Of a stretch of 34,087 nt of DNA, positions 8,889 through 20,101 are shown piece after piece (position 1 is the first letter of the stretch; every line of letters begins with the position of its first letter). The position numbers were made by a program, and so were the translations under genes. Below the pieces are notes generated by a model. That model worked only from the letters and a program-made list of their open reading frames with translations. It did no database searches and was not told the origin of the DNA. The stretch is from an uncultured Verrucomicrobia subdivision 3 bacterium (lineage in GTDB: Bacteria; Verrucomicrobiota; Verrucomicrobiae; Limisphaerales; UBA11358). The stretch is taken from positions 1 to 34,087 of the forward strand of contig CAINDH010000015.1 of the NCBI GenBank assembly GCA_903847285.1, read 5' to 3'.

Positions 8889-8959
8889 GGCTACGTTGGC
8901 AGTGGCAAAAAGCTGTGCCGTGAGCCTAGCCCCAATTGCGCCAAATACAACCCTTTGCT

Positions 8960-8979
8960 GTGTGCGTTTCACCGCACAC
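8960..8979. promoter_or_regulatory. Inverted repeat in the divergent gap, possible operator
   Basis: GTGTGCG (8960-8966) and CGCACAC (8973-8979) are perfect reverse complements separated by six bases. They lie in the 261-base gap between the protease gene and the response regulator, the longest non-coding stretch in the window. The dyad would suit a dimeric regulator or a small hairpin; no regulator is identified. The rest of the gap shows no gene. Confidence 0.35.
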
Positions 8980-10071
8980 CCAGACACGCCAGGAGCGCCT
9001 GCTTCCGGACATCGTATTCTCTTGGGGTATTGAGTGCAAATTCGCCGCCAAGGTGTCGGCGTTCTCGGTGCGAGTGCAACATTCCCATTTCCCCTGAAAA
9101 TTTCTTTTGGCTACGCCACAATTGAACTAGCCTCCCCGCGTGCCAAACGAAACGCCGCGCCTCCTCATCGTGGACGACGACTCAGGCCAGCGCAGCCTGT
9201 TGGATTCCTTTCTGCGCAGCCAGGGTTTTGAAACTACCGTTGCCGATTCCGGCGAACGCGCGCTCGAACTGCTGCCTGCAGGAAAGTTTTCCATGATGAT
9301 TTCCGACGTGCGGATGCCCGGCCTTTCCGGCTTGGAAACCTTGCAGCGAGCCCGTAAAAAGTTCCCCACGCTCCCCGTCTTGCTCGTCACCGCCTACACC
9401 GACATCCGCGAAGCCGTGTCCGCCATGCGCGACGGCGCGCTGAACTATCTCGCCAAGCCGATTGATCTCGACGAACTGCTCGCCACCGTCCGCGCCGCCA
9501 CCGGCATCGCGCAATCCGTGCCGCTGAACCTCGGCCCGCAAAAAAATCTTCCCCCCCACGTCATCGCCCAAAGCCCGCTCACCATCGCGCTGTTCGAACA
9601 GCTCGCGCTCATCGCACCGTCGGAAGCCCGCGTGCTCATCACCGGCGAAAGTGGCACGGGCAAGGAAGTCGTGGCCGACGTCATCCATCTCTGGAGCGCT
9701 CGGGCCACCGGCAAGATCATCAAGGTGAATTGCGCTGCGATTCCCGAAACGCTGCTTGAAAGCGAATTGTTCGGCCACGAGAAAGGCGCGTTCACCGGCG
9801 CGCGCGCCATGCGCATCGGCCGTTTTGAAGAAGCCGATGGCGGCACGATTTTCCTGGATGAGATCTCCGAGATGACCCCGCCGTTGCAGGCGAAAATCCT
9901 CCGCGTCACGCAGGATGGTAAATTCCAACGCATCGGTTCCAACCGCGAGATTCGCACCAACGCCCGCATCATCGCCGCCAGCAACCGCGACCTCGAAGCC
10001 GAGGTGAAAGCCGGGCGCTTCCGCGAAGATCTGTATTACCGCCTCAACGTCGTGGAACGAACCTGCCTCCC

Positions 10072-13793
<3,722 letters not shown>

Positions 13794-13912
13794 TTACGCT
13801 TTTCCGGGTCTCCTGGCAATCGCGCGGCAGAATTCAGAAATGATTCGGCGTTTTTTGGAAAAGCATCACACTTGGATTTGGCGCGGAAACACGACACACT
13901 TTGCCCGTCCAA

Positions 13913-15160
13913 ATGGAACGCATCTTCGCCACGTATCAGATCGAAACGCCGTTGGCGGTCGAGCGGGCTGCCGCCACGCTTGCCGGTGAACAATCTTCCG
14001 GCACCTTCGTCGCCGTGCCGGGCGAGACGGAGGAACTTAAGCAGCGCTTTGCCGCGCGCGTCGAGAAGATCACGTCACTCGAAACCGTTGCCACGCCTAG
14101 CCTGCCCGGCGCGCAATCCGCTTCCGGAAAATTTCAGCGCGCGGAAGTAGTCGTATCGTGGTCGCTGGAGAACATGGGATACAACCTGCCCACGCTTGTC
14201 TCAACGATCCAAGGCAACCTTTACGAGATCACCGCATTCACTGGACTAAAGTTGATGGACGTGGAGCTGCCAGCGTCTTTCGCGCAGCATTTTCGCGGAC
14301 CAAAGTTCGGCGTGGCTGGCTGCCGGAAACTTACCAAGGTTGATGGCCGCCCGCTCATCGGCACGATTATCAAGCCCGGTATTGGAATGACGCCGAAGCA
14401 AACGGCGGAACTGGTGAAAATTCTATGCGAGGCAGGGATTGATTTCATCAAGGACGACGAGTTGATGGCCAATCCGCCGCACTCGCCGTTCGATGAACGC
14501 GTGGATGCCATCATGGGCGTCATCAATGCCCACGCAGACCGCACCGGCAAGAAAGTGATGTATGCCTTCAACGTCAGCGACGAACTCGATGCGATGCAGC
14601 GGCATTACGAGAAGGTTATAAAATCCGGCGGCACGTGCGCGATGGTCTCACTAAACAGCGTTGGCTTGAGCGGGGTGCGGAAAATCTGCGACATCGGCGT
14701 GCTGGCGATTCACGGCCATCGCAACGGCTGGGGCATGTTGAACCGCCATCCGCTGCTCGGTATTGAATTTTCCGCGTATCAAAAACTCTGGCGACTGGCG
14801 GGCGTGGACCAACTTCACGTCAACGGCATCGCCAACAAGTTCTGGGAAAGCGACGATTCAGTCGTGCGCTCGATGGCTGCGTGCGCGAAGCCGCTGCTTG
14901 GCGGAATGTCGGTCTTGCCGGTGGTTTCGTCCGGTCAATGGGGCGGACAGGCGTGCGAAACTTTTCGTCGCACGCAGACGGTTGATCTGCTCTACATGGC
15001 CGGAGGCGGCATCATGGCGCATCCTGACGGCCCGGCGGCTGGAGTGCGCTCGTTGCAAAAATGGTGGGAAGCGGCGGTGGAAGGGCTGACACTCGAGTCA
15101 GCGGCGGTGAAATATCCGGAGTTGAAAACGTCTGTTGAGAAATTTGGCGCGAAGAAGTGA
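13913..15160 (+). CDS. RuBisCO-like protein (form IV), probable acid-sugar phosphate decarboxylase/isomerase
   Basis: A RuBisCO large-subunit homologue that is not a true carboxylase. 415 residues from the ATG at 13913; a TTG at 13901 would add four. Aligning by eye to spinach numbering: E60 (E26 here), N123 (N102, QGN), K175 (K154, GTIIKPG), the metal site K201-D203-E204 (KDDE, 180-183), H294 (H267), H327 (H302) and loop-6 K334 (K309, ANKFWE) are kept, while K177 is replaced by Gly and R295 by Gly. AGGGIMAHPDGP keeps the phosphate-binding glycines. Some characterised RuBisCO-like proteins beside DUF1537 kinases are 3-oxo-isoapionate-4-phosphate decarboxylases or hydrolases (D-apiose pathway); others enolise methylthioribulose 1-phosphate. 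The kinase neighbour favours the former type. First gene of a four-gene operon; its TGA overlaps the next ATG. Confidence 0.88.
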   Translation: MERIFATYQIETPLAVERAAATLAGEQSSGTFVAVPGETEELKQRFAARVEKITSLETVATPSLPGAQSASGKFQRAEVVVSWSLENMGYNLPTLVSTIQGNLYEITAFTGLKLMDVELPASFAQHFRGPKFGVAGCRKLTKVDGRPLIGTIIKPGIGMTPKQTAELVKILCEAGIDFIKDDELMANPPHSPFDERVDAIMGVINAHADRTGKKVMYAFNVSDELDAMQRHYEKVIKSGGTCAMVSLNSVGLSGVRKICDIGVLAIHGHRNGWGMLNRHPLLGIEFSAYQKLWRLAGVDQLHVNGIANKFWESDDSVVRSMAACAKPLLGGMSVLPVVSSGQWGGQACETFRRTQTVDLLYMAGGGIMAHPDGPAAGVRSLQKWWEAAVEGLTLESAAVKYPELKTSVEKFGAKK

Positions 15161-16491
15161 TGAGAAAATTACTTCTGACATTTTACGCTGACGATTTCAC
15201 CGGTTCGACCGATGCGTTGGAGCAATTGACGCTTGCGGGCATCCGCGCGGCCCTCTTTATCGCGCCGCCAACACCGACACAGTTAAAGAAGTTTCCCGGC
15301 CTGCAAGCCATCGGTGTGGCGGGCAAAACGCGTTCGCTCGCAGTGGCCGCGATGGAACAGGAACTCAAGCCCGCCCTGCTCGCACTCAAGAAACTCAAGC
15401 CGCGGCACGTTCATTATAAGGTTTGTTCCACGTTCGATTCCTCGCGGAAGATTGGCAGCATTGGGCAGGTGATGGATGTGGCGGCGAAAATTTTCCCGGC
15501 GCAATTCATCCCGCTGCTCGTTGCCGCGCCCTCGCTCGGACGCTACACAATTTTTGGAAATCATTTTGCGCGCTATGGTATCGGCAGTAGTGGCACGATT
15601 CATCGACTCGATCAGCATCCGTCTATCAGCAAACATCCGGTCACGCCAATGACGGAGGCAGATTTAAGGTTGCATCTGGCAAAACAAACCAAGCAGCGCG
15701 TTGCTTTGTTCGACGTTCTGAAAGTTAGTTTGCCCGCGAAACAAGCTGACGCTGCACTGAAGCAACTGCTCGCTGAGAAACCGGATGCGGTTTTGTTTGA
15801 CGCTCTGACAGCGGAGCACATCGCCAGCGTTGGTGAATTGTTGGAACAATCGGCTGACACAAATAGCCCTCTGTTCTCTGTTGGTTCCTCAGGCATTGAA
15901 GCGGCATTAGGGGCGCAGTGGGGCAAAAAGCAGCGTGCGCAGACGGCTGCTCTTACAGCCAAACACATTCTCATCGGTTCCGGCAGTTGCTCGCCGGTGA
16001 CAAGTGGGCAGATTGCGTGGGCACTCCGGCAAGGCTTTGTAGAAGTGGCGTTGGATGCCGCTGCATTGGCAGGCGAGAAAACCTCTGTGAAAGAAATTAA
16101 ACGTGCAACGGGTGTTGCCGCTGCCTGGCTGAACGCTGGGCGCAGCGTCATCGTTCACACCACGCGCAGTGGCTCGGATAAACGTATCGCGGCGACGTTG
16201 CGCGGCAATACGGCAAAAATTCTTGGCACGGCGTTAGGAAATGTTTTGCGGGGCGCATTAGAACAATCCAAAGTTCGGCGCTTGTGTATCGCTGGCGGAG
16301 ACACTTCTAGTTACGCTGCGCGGGCGCTGGGAATTGAAGCGCTGGAGATGATTGCCCCGCTGACGCCGGGTGCGCCGCTGTGCCGCGCATTTGCACCAAA
16401 ATCATTGGCTGATGGCTGTGAGGTGGTTTTCAAAGGTGGACAGGTCGGCGCGGAAAATTATTTTCAAATTGTGCTCCAAGGAAATTCATGA
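15160..16491 (+). CDS. Four-carbon acid sugar kinase family (DUF1537)
   Basis: ATP-dependent kinase of the family that includes OtnK, DtnK and the 3-oxo-isoapionate kinase OiaK; it phosphorylates the terminal hydroxyl of an acid sugar. 443 residues. The N-terminal substrate domain opens with TFYADDFTGSTDA (D11, D12), the hallmark of the family. The C-terminal nucleotide domain has ILIGSGSCSPVT, LCIAGGDTSSYAARALG and FKGGQVGAENYF, the usual family blocks. The chosen ATG shares its A with the stop of the RuBisCO-like gene (TGATG), so translation is coupled and the two products probably act in succession: kinase first, RuBisCO-like protein on the phosphate. The exact acid sugar cannot be read from sequence. 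Confidence 0.88.
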   Translation: MRKLLLTFYADDFTGSTDALEQLTLAGIRAALFIAPPTPTQLKKFPGLQAIGVAGKTRSLAVAAMEQELKPALLALKKLKPRHVHYKVCSTFDSSRKIGSIGQVMDVAAKIFPAQFIPLLVAAPSLGRYTIFGNHFARYGIGSSGTIHRLDQHPSISKHPVTPMTEADLRLHLAKQTKQRVALFDVLKVSLPAKQADAALKQLLAEKPDAVLFDALTAEHIASVGELLEQSADTNSPLFSVGSSGIEAALGAQWGKKQRAQTAALTAKHILIGSGSCSPVTSGQIAWALRQGFVEVALDAAALAGEKTSVKEIKRATGVAAAWLNAGRSVIVHTTRSGSDKRIAATLRGNTAKILGTALGNVLRGALEQSKVRRLCIAGGDTSSYAARALGIEALEMIAPLTPGAPLCRAFAPKSLADGCEVVFKGGQVGAENYFQIVLQGNS

Positions 16492-17147
16492 AGAAAAAAC
16501 GACTCGGATTAGTTCACACCTCAGCCACTCTCGTGCCGGTATTTGCGGCGCTGTGCAAAGAGAAATTGCCGAACGTGGACGTCTTCAACATCGCAGACGA
16601 CTCACTGGTGCGCGGCATTCGCGAGGCCGGCGCGCTCACGGCGACGATTGCGCGGCGTGTGGCGAACTATCTCGAATCCGCTGAACTGGCGGGCGCGGAT
16701 TACATCATGGTCACATGCTCATCCATCGGCCCAGCTGTGGAAGCGGGCGCGAAGTTAGCTGGCGTGCCGGTGCTGCGCGTGGATCAGCCGATGGCAGATC
16801 GGGCGGTCGCTACGGGCAAGCGCATCGGCGTCATCGCTACGCTTTCGACGACGCTCGAGCCGACGGCGGATTTGATTTCGCGCCGCGCGGCGATTGCCGG
16901 AAAAAAAATTGAACTCACCGCGAAATTGGTTGAAGGCGCATTTGAAGCGTTGATGGCGGGTGATGGCGCGACGCACGATGCGAAGGTCGCAGCGGCGTTA
17001 AAGGAGTTGTCGCAGTCGGTGGATGTGATTGTGCTGGCGCAGGCTTCGATGGCGCGGGTCGTTGAGACGCTGAAGCCGGAAGACAAGTATGTGTCGATCC
17101 TGGCGAGTCCCGCGATTGCGGTGGATTATCTGGCGACGGTCCTTTAA
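16488..17147 (+). CDS. Asp/Glu/hydantoin racemase-fold protein with a single catalytic cysteine
   Basis: 219 residues of the aspartate/glutamate racemase superfamily, ATGA-overlapped with the kinase. The first catalytic Cys is present (C77 in VTCSSIGP). At the position of the second, which normally sits in a L-G-C-T motif, the protein has VLAQASM (Q185), so the two-Cys racemisation mechanism looks impossible. In this superfamily single-Cys members include arylmalonate decarboxylase and maleate isomerase-like enzymes, although which Cys is retained differs between them. Together with its neighbours this suggests an isomerase, lyase or decarboxylase step on an organic acid; that is inference. 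Start ATG at 16488 is fixed by the overlap. Confidence 0.82.
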   Translation: MKKKRLGLVHTSATLVPVFAALCKEKLPNVDVFNIADDSLVRGIREAGALTATIARRVANYLESAELAGADYIMVTCSSIGPAVEAGAKLAGVPVLRVDQPMADRAVATGKRIGVIATLSTTLEPTADLISRRAAIAGKKIELTAKLVEGAFEALMAGDGATHDAKVAAALKELSQSVDVIVLAQASMARVVETLKPEDKYVSILASPAIAVDYLATVL

Positions 17148-17187
17148 CCATTAATCCGCGCTGATTTTTATAAATCAAAAACACCGA

Positions 17188-18549
17188 ATGTTTCCGCTGG
17201 CCAAAGTTTTTTGGGGAATGATTCTCCTCACGCTGATGGTGGTTTTTCCTTCATGGCTTTTGGACAAACCATCGGTTTGGCATCCGGCCTTGGTCGGGGT
17301 GCTGGCCGCGTTCGCCATTTCACTGCGCTTCTCTAAAAACTTTCGCGGCTACCAGTTCACGGCGTGGGTTTTGGTGGTGGTGGCGCTAGCGATGATTTAT
17401 CCGCAAAATATTTTGCACGTCGGCGGGTTCGACATGAAAAACAAATGGGTGATGCTCGTTGCGATTCAACTCGTGATGTTCGGCATGGGTGTGCACATGA
17501 CGCTAAAAGATTTTGCCGGCGTGGCGAAATCACCGCGCGGCGTTTTCGTTGGCATCCTCTGTCACTTTACAGTGATGCCGCTGGTGGGCTTGGTGCTGAC
17601 AAAGGCCTTTCATTTCGAGCCGGAAATCGCGGCGGGAATTATTTTAATCGGCTCGTGTTCGAGCGGGCTGGCGTCGAACGTGATGGCTTACATCGCCAAG
17701 TCAAATCTTGCACTTTCAGTTACGGTGACGGCGGTGACGACGATGATTGCGCCGATCATGACACCGTTGTGGATGAAATGGCTGGCGGGCACGATGGTGG
17801 AGGTGAAGTTTTTCAATCTGATGGTTGAGATCATCAAGATTGTGCTGGTGCCGATTGGCGCGGGACTGATTCATGATTATTTAAAAACTTCAGGGATCAA
17901 AGTTTTTCGCGCTGAATCGACCGAGCCGATTAACGATTCCCCCCCACCCCGATCTACTCCCCCGGTTGAGGAAAAAGTGACAGGGTCGGTCGGTCAAAAG
18001 ATTGTCTTGGCCGTGGCGGCGGGCGCGGCCTTGTGGCTAGCGTTTCTCGCAGGCGGCGGTTGGGTGGTGTTACAAAATAATTATGGAGCGGGCGCGCTCA
18101 CGGCTTTTTCACTTGGTGGATTTTTGTTGAGCGCATTCGTCATCGGCGTGGTTTATCACTGGTTGTGGAAACAATTTCCGACGCTAGACAGATGGATGCC
18201 AACACTGTCCATCGCGGGAATTCTTTACGTCACGGCGATGACGATTGCGGCGGGGAATGAAAACTTGCGCAAGGTCGGCGCATTGCTGTTGCTCGCTTGC
18301 GCGCTGCACAACACGGCGGGATTTTTCCTCGGCTACATCTTGAGCCGCGCGGCGGGGCTGGACAAAAATTCTGCGCGCAGCGTGGCGTTTGAAGTCGGTT
18401 TGCAGAACGGCGGCATGGCGAGCGGACTTGCGGCGGCGATGGGCAAGCTCGCCACCGTCGGCCTCGCGGCGGCGTGCTTCATCCCGTGGATGAACATCAG
18501 CGGCTCGGTGCTGGCGAATTACTGGAGCAAGCGTCCGGTCAAAGAGTAA
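17188..18549 (+). CDS. Bile acid:sodium symporter (BASS) family transporter
   Basis: Multi-pass membrane importer of 453 residues, larger than the usual 300-330 because of an N-terminal extension and a hydrophilic insert at about residues 245-271. Family signatures are GSCSSGLASNVMAYIAKSN followed by ALSVTVTAVTTMIAPIMTP, and later EVGLQNGGMASGLA, corresponding to the two crossover regions that bind sodium and substrate. BASS members carry bile acids, pyruvate, pantoate and other organic anions. Forty bases after the racemase-fold gene, it is probably the last gene of the operon and the entry route for its acid substrate. It converges with the VOC gene, overlapping by 11 bases. Confidence 0.88.
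   Translation: MFPLAKVFWGMILLTLMVVFPSWLLDKPSVWHPALVGVLAAFAISLRFSKNFRGYQFTAWVLVVVALAMIYPQNILHVGGFDMKNKWVMLVAIQLVMFGMGVHMTLKDFAGVAKSPRGVFVGILCHFTVMPLVGLVLTKAFHFEPEIAAGIILIGSCSSGLASNVMAYIAKSNLALSVTVTAVTTMIAPIMTPLWMKWLAGTMVEVKFFNLMVEIIKIVLVPIGAGLIHDYLKTSGIKVFRAESTEPINDSPPPRSTPPVEEKVTGSVGQKIVLAVAAGAALWLAFLAGGGWVVLQNNYGAGALTAFSLGGFLLSAFVIGVVYHWLWKQFPTLDRWMPTLSIAGILYVTAMTIAAGNENLRKVGALLLLACALHNTAGFFLGYILSRAAGLDKNSARSVAFEVGLQNGGMASGLAAAMGKLATVGLAAACFIPWMNISGSVLANYWSKRPVKE
17918..17992. repeat. Inverted-repeat-flanked insert within the BASS gene
   Basis: CGACCGA at 17918-17924 is the reverse complement of TCGGTCG at 17986-17992. Between them is a C-rich stretch with a C7 run, encoding a Pro/Glu-rich hydrophilic loop (DSPPPRSTPPVEEK) that breaks the otherwise conserved membrane protein. 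It may be a repeat inserted in frame or merely a low-complexity loop; the inverted repeat is short. Confidence 0.3.
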
Positions 18550-18901
18550 ACAGCTCGATAAAGTGCCCGTCCGGGTCGCGCATAAAAATCTGCCATGCGC
18601 CGTCTGGTCTTTGCTTGCGAGGCTGGAAATCGGCACCGATTTCCGCCAGATGGTTTTCCCACGTGACAATGTCATCCACGCGCAGCGCGAAATGATTATT
18701 GCGGTTCACCGGCGGGGCTTGTTCCATGCGCCGACCGATGAGATGTAATTCCTGCGTGATACCGAGGCGGAACCACGCCCCAGGAAAATCAAACGCCGGC
18801 CTTGGCAAGGTGTCCATTCGTAGCACATCGCGGTAGAACGCGATGCTCCGCTCTACGTCCGCGACGTGGATAGCCACATGGTTGAGCTCGATAATTTTCA
18901 T
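18539..18901 (-). CDS. VOC (glyoxalase/bleomycin resistance) family protein
   Basis: 120 residues, one full vicinal-oxygen-chelate module made of two beta-alpha-beta-beta-beta halves. Possible metal ligands in the family positions are H8 (NHVAIHV), H53 (ELHLIG), H70 (HFALRV) and E116 (HFIELFTL). The ending DPDGHFIELF is typical. These small proteins include glyoxalase I, dioxygenases, epimerases and resistance proteins, and this one is not close enough to a known type to name. It begins 18 bases after the HupE-like gene and may be its operon partner; its last 11 bases overlap the convergent BASS gene. Confidence 0.85.
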   Translation of the reverse strand: MKIIELNHVAIHVADVERSIAFYRDVLRMDTLPRPAFDFPGAWFRLGITQELHLIGRRMEQAPPVNRNNHFALRVDDIVTWENHLAEIGADFQPRKQRPDGAWQIFMRDPDGHFIELFTL

Positions 18902-18919
18902 TCGTTCAAGCGCAGAAAA

Positions 18920-20101
18920 TTAAGGCTGATAAATCCGTTTCCAAAGCCAGTAGGTTGCGAACAATATCACCAGCGAAGAGATCAGTCGCGCGCCATGTCG
19001 CGCAAACCAAGACCAGCGGTTTAAGCCGAGCAGCAGTGGCAGCACGATGGCCGCGACAACGAGTTGGCCGATTTCCACGCCGACGTTGAAGCCGAGTAAG
19101 GGAGTGGCAATTTCCACACCCGTTCCACCGAGGCCGCTTTCACGCAGCGCGCTGGCAAAACCAAAGCCATGAATTAAACCGAAGCTGCACGTCAATGCGT
19201 AGCGCTGCCAGGGTTGGTTCGTGCGGCGGAAATTTTCCAGTGCCACAAAAATAATTGAAGCTGCAATCGCCGGTTCTACCAGCCGTTGAGATAGGCTGAC
19301 AAAATTCAACGCCGCCAACGTGAGCGTGACCGAGTGCGCCACCGTGAAGCCGGTGATAACCAACAACATTGGTTTCAACTGCCGACAACCGAGCAGCAGC
19401 GCGAGGAGAAACAGTAAATGATCGAACGCCTCGACATTCAGGATGTGGCCGATGCCGAGCTTTAGGAATTCTGTGAATGATGGAGTTGAATTTTTAACTG
19501 GTGCGCCAATGGAATTTTTCCCAAGGAGTAGATTCGTTGCTGCCTCCTTCACCCCGTCTCTCTCCACCGATGGGAGAGAAGTGGACCGCAGGACGGATGC
19601 GCGAGCGGGCAGGAGAAACTCGGCGACTTCTTTGCCCGGCGTGAGGATGGCGCTGCCAAGGATATTGCCATTTTCATCCGTCAGCACGAGCGACGCGGTG
19701 CGGGAACCGCTTAACGCGGGGAGAAATTTGGATTCCAGTCGCAACGTTTTTGCGGGCGCGAACGGGTAGTCGAAATGGAATTCATATTCCACCCCGTCCG
19801 TGATGACGTCGCTTGCACTTGGCTGGAGACTGTTTCCATCCGCGCTGGCCGCAAAAAAATTCGTGACCACTTCCGGATTGAGCGCAAACGGATGCCCGTT
19901 GGGCAACTGGCCGGGAGTGAGTTGTGCCGCCCGCAGAAATGTTTCCCCTAGCGCAGTGCCGACGGTGACGCTTACCTCGGCAGCATCCGCGTGGATGATG
20001 GCGCGGCTGCTGGCATCAAACGGCGTGTGGGCCAGTGCGGCTTGCGCGAGCAGGCAAATCCCCAATCCAACAGCGGCCAAGAATGGCGCGCTACTTTTCA
20101 C
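18920..20101 (-). CDS. HupE/UreJ-like membrane protein with exported N-terminal domain
   Basis: 393 residues. A signal peptide (1-24, ending ALA) precedes an extracytoplasmic beta-rich domain of about 130 residues, a variable linker (about 160-200), and a C-terminal membrane domain of about six helices carrying FTVAHSVTLTLAAL, FGLIHGFGFASAL and FNVGVEIGQL, the His- and Gly-rich motifs of HupE/UreJ-type proteins. Relatives are associated with nickel or cobalt uptake for hydrogenase or urease, but no such enzyme lies nearby and long forms with the exported domain are uncharacterised, so the metal role is unproven. It starts at a GTG overlapping the stop of the GH2 gene (GTGA), which fixes the start and implies translational coupling. 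Confidence 0.82.
   Translation of the reverse strand: MKSSAPFLAAVGLGICLLAQAALAHTPFDASSRAIIHADAAEVSVTVGTALGETFLRAAQLTPGQLPNGHPFALNPEVVTNFFAASADGNSLQPSASDVITDGVEYEFHFDYPFAPAKTLRLESKFLPALSGSRTASLVLTDENGNILGSAILTPGKEVAEFLLPARASVLRSTSLPSVERDGVKEAATNLLLGKNSIGAPVKNSTPSFTEFLKLGIGHILNVEAFDHLLFLLALLLGCRQLKPMLLVITGFTVAHSVTLTLAALNFVSLSQRLVEPAIAASIIFVALENFRRTNQPWQRYALTCSFGLIHGFGFASALRESGLGGTGVEIATPLLGFNVGVEIGQLVVAAIVLPLLLGLNRWSWFARHGARLISSLVILFATYWLWKRIYQP
19554..19596. repeat. REP-like palindromic unit inside the HupE-like gene
   Basis: Nested dyad: CCGTC (19554-19558) pairs with GACGG (19592-19596), and TCTCTCC (19559-19565) with GGAGAGA (19573-19579) around a seven-base loop. The arrangement (CACCCCGTC, a CTCTCC..GGAGAG hairpin, then CCGCAGGACGG) resembles a type of intergenic palindromic repeat seen in many bacteria. 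Here it is read in frame as the poorly conserved linker RSTSLPSVERDGVKEAA. Confidence 0.55.

Noticed and set aside
8904..8920. Possible sigma-54 promoter for the protease gene (minus strand CGGCACAGCTTTTTGCC)
   Set aside because: GGCAC and TTTGC elements are present but the GG-to-GC spacing is two bases too long for sigma-54 promoters.
13798..13864. 8-bp inverted repeat GCTTTTCC/GGAAAAGC between the beta-galactosidase and RuBisCO-like genes
   Set aside because: Arms are 51 bases apart and A/T-rich; one such pair in a gap of this size could easily be chance.
13913..15160. True carbon-fixing RuBisCO
   Set aside because: K177 and R295 equivalents are missing, the protein is short, and no small subunit or phosphoribulokinase is nearby.
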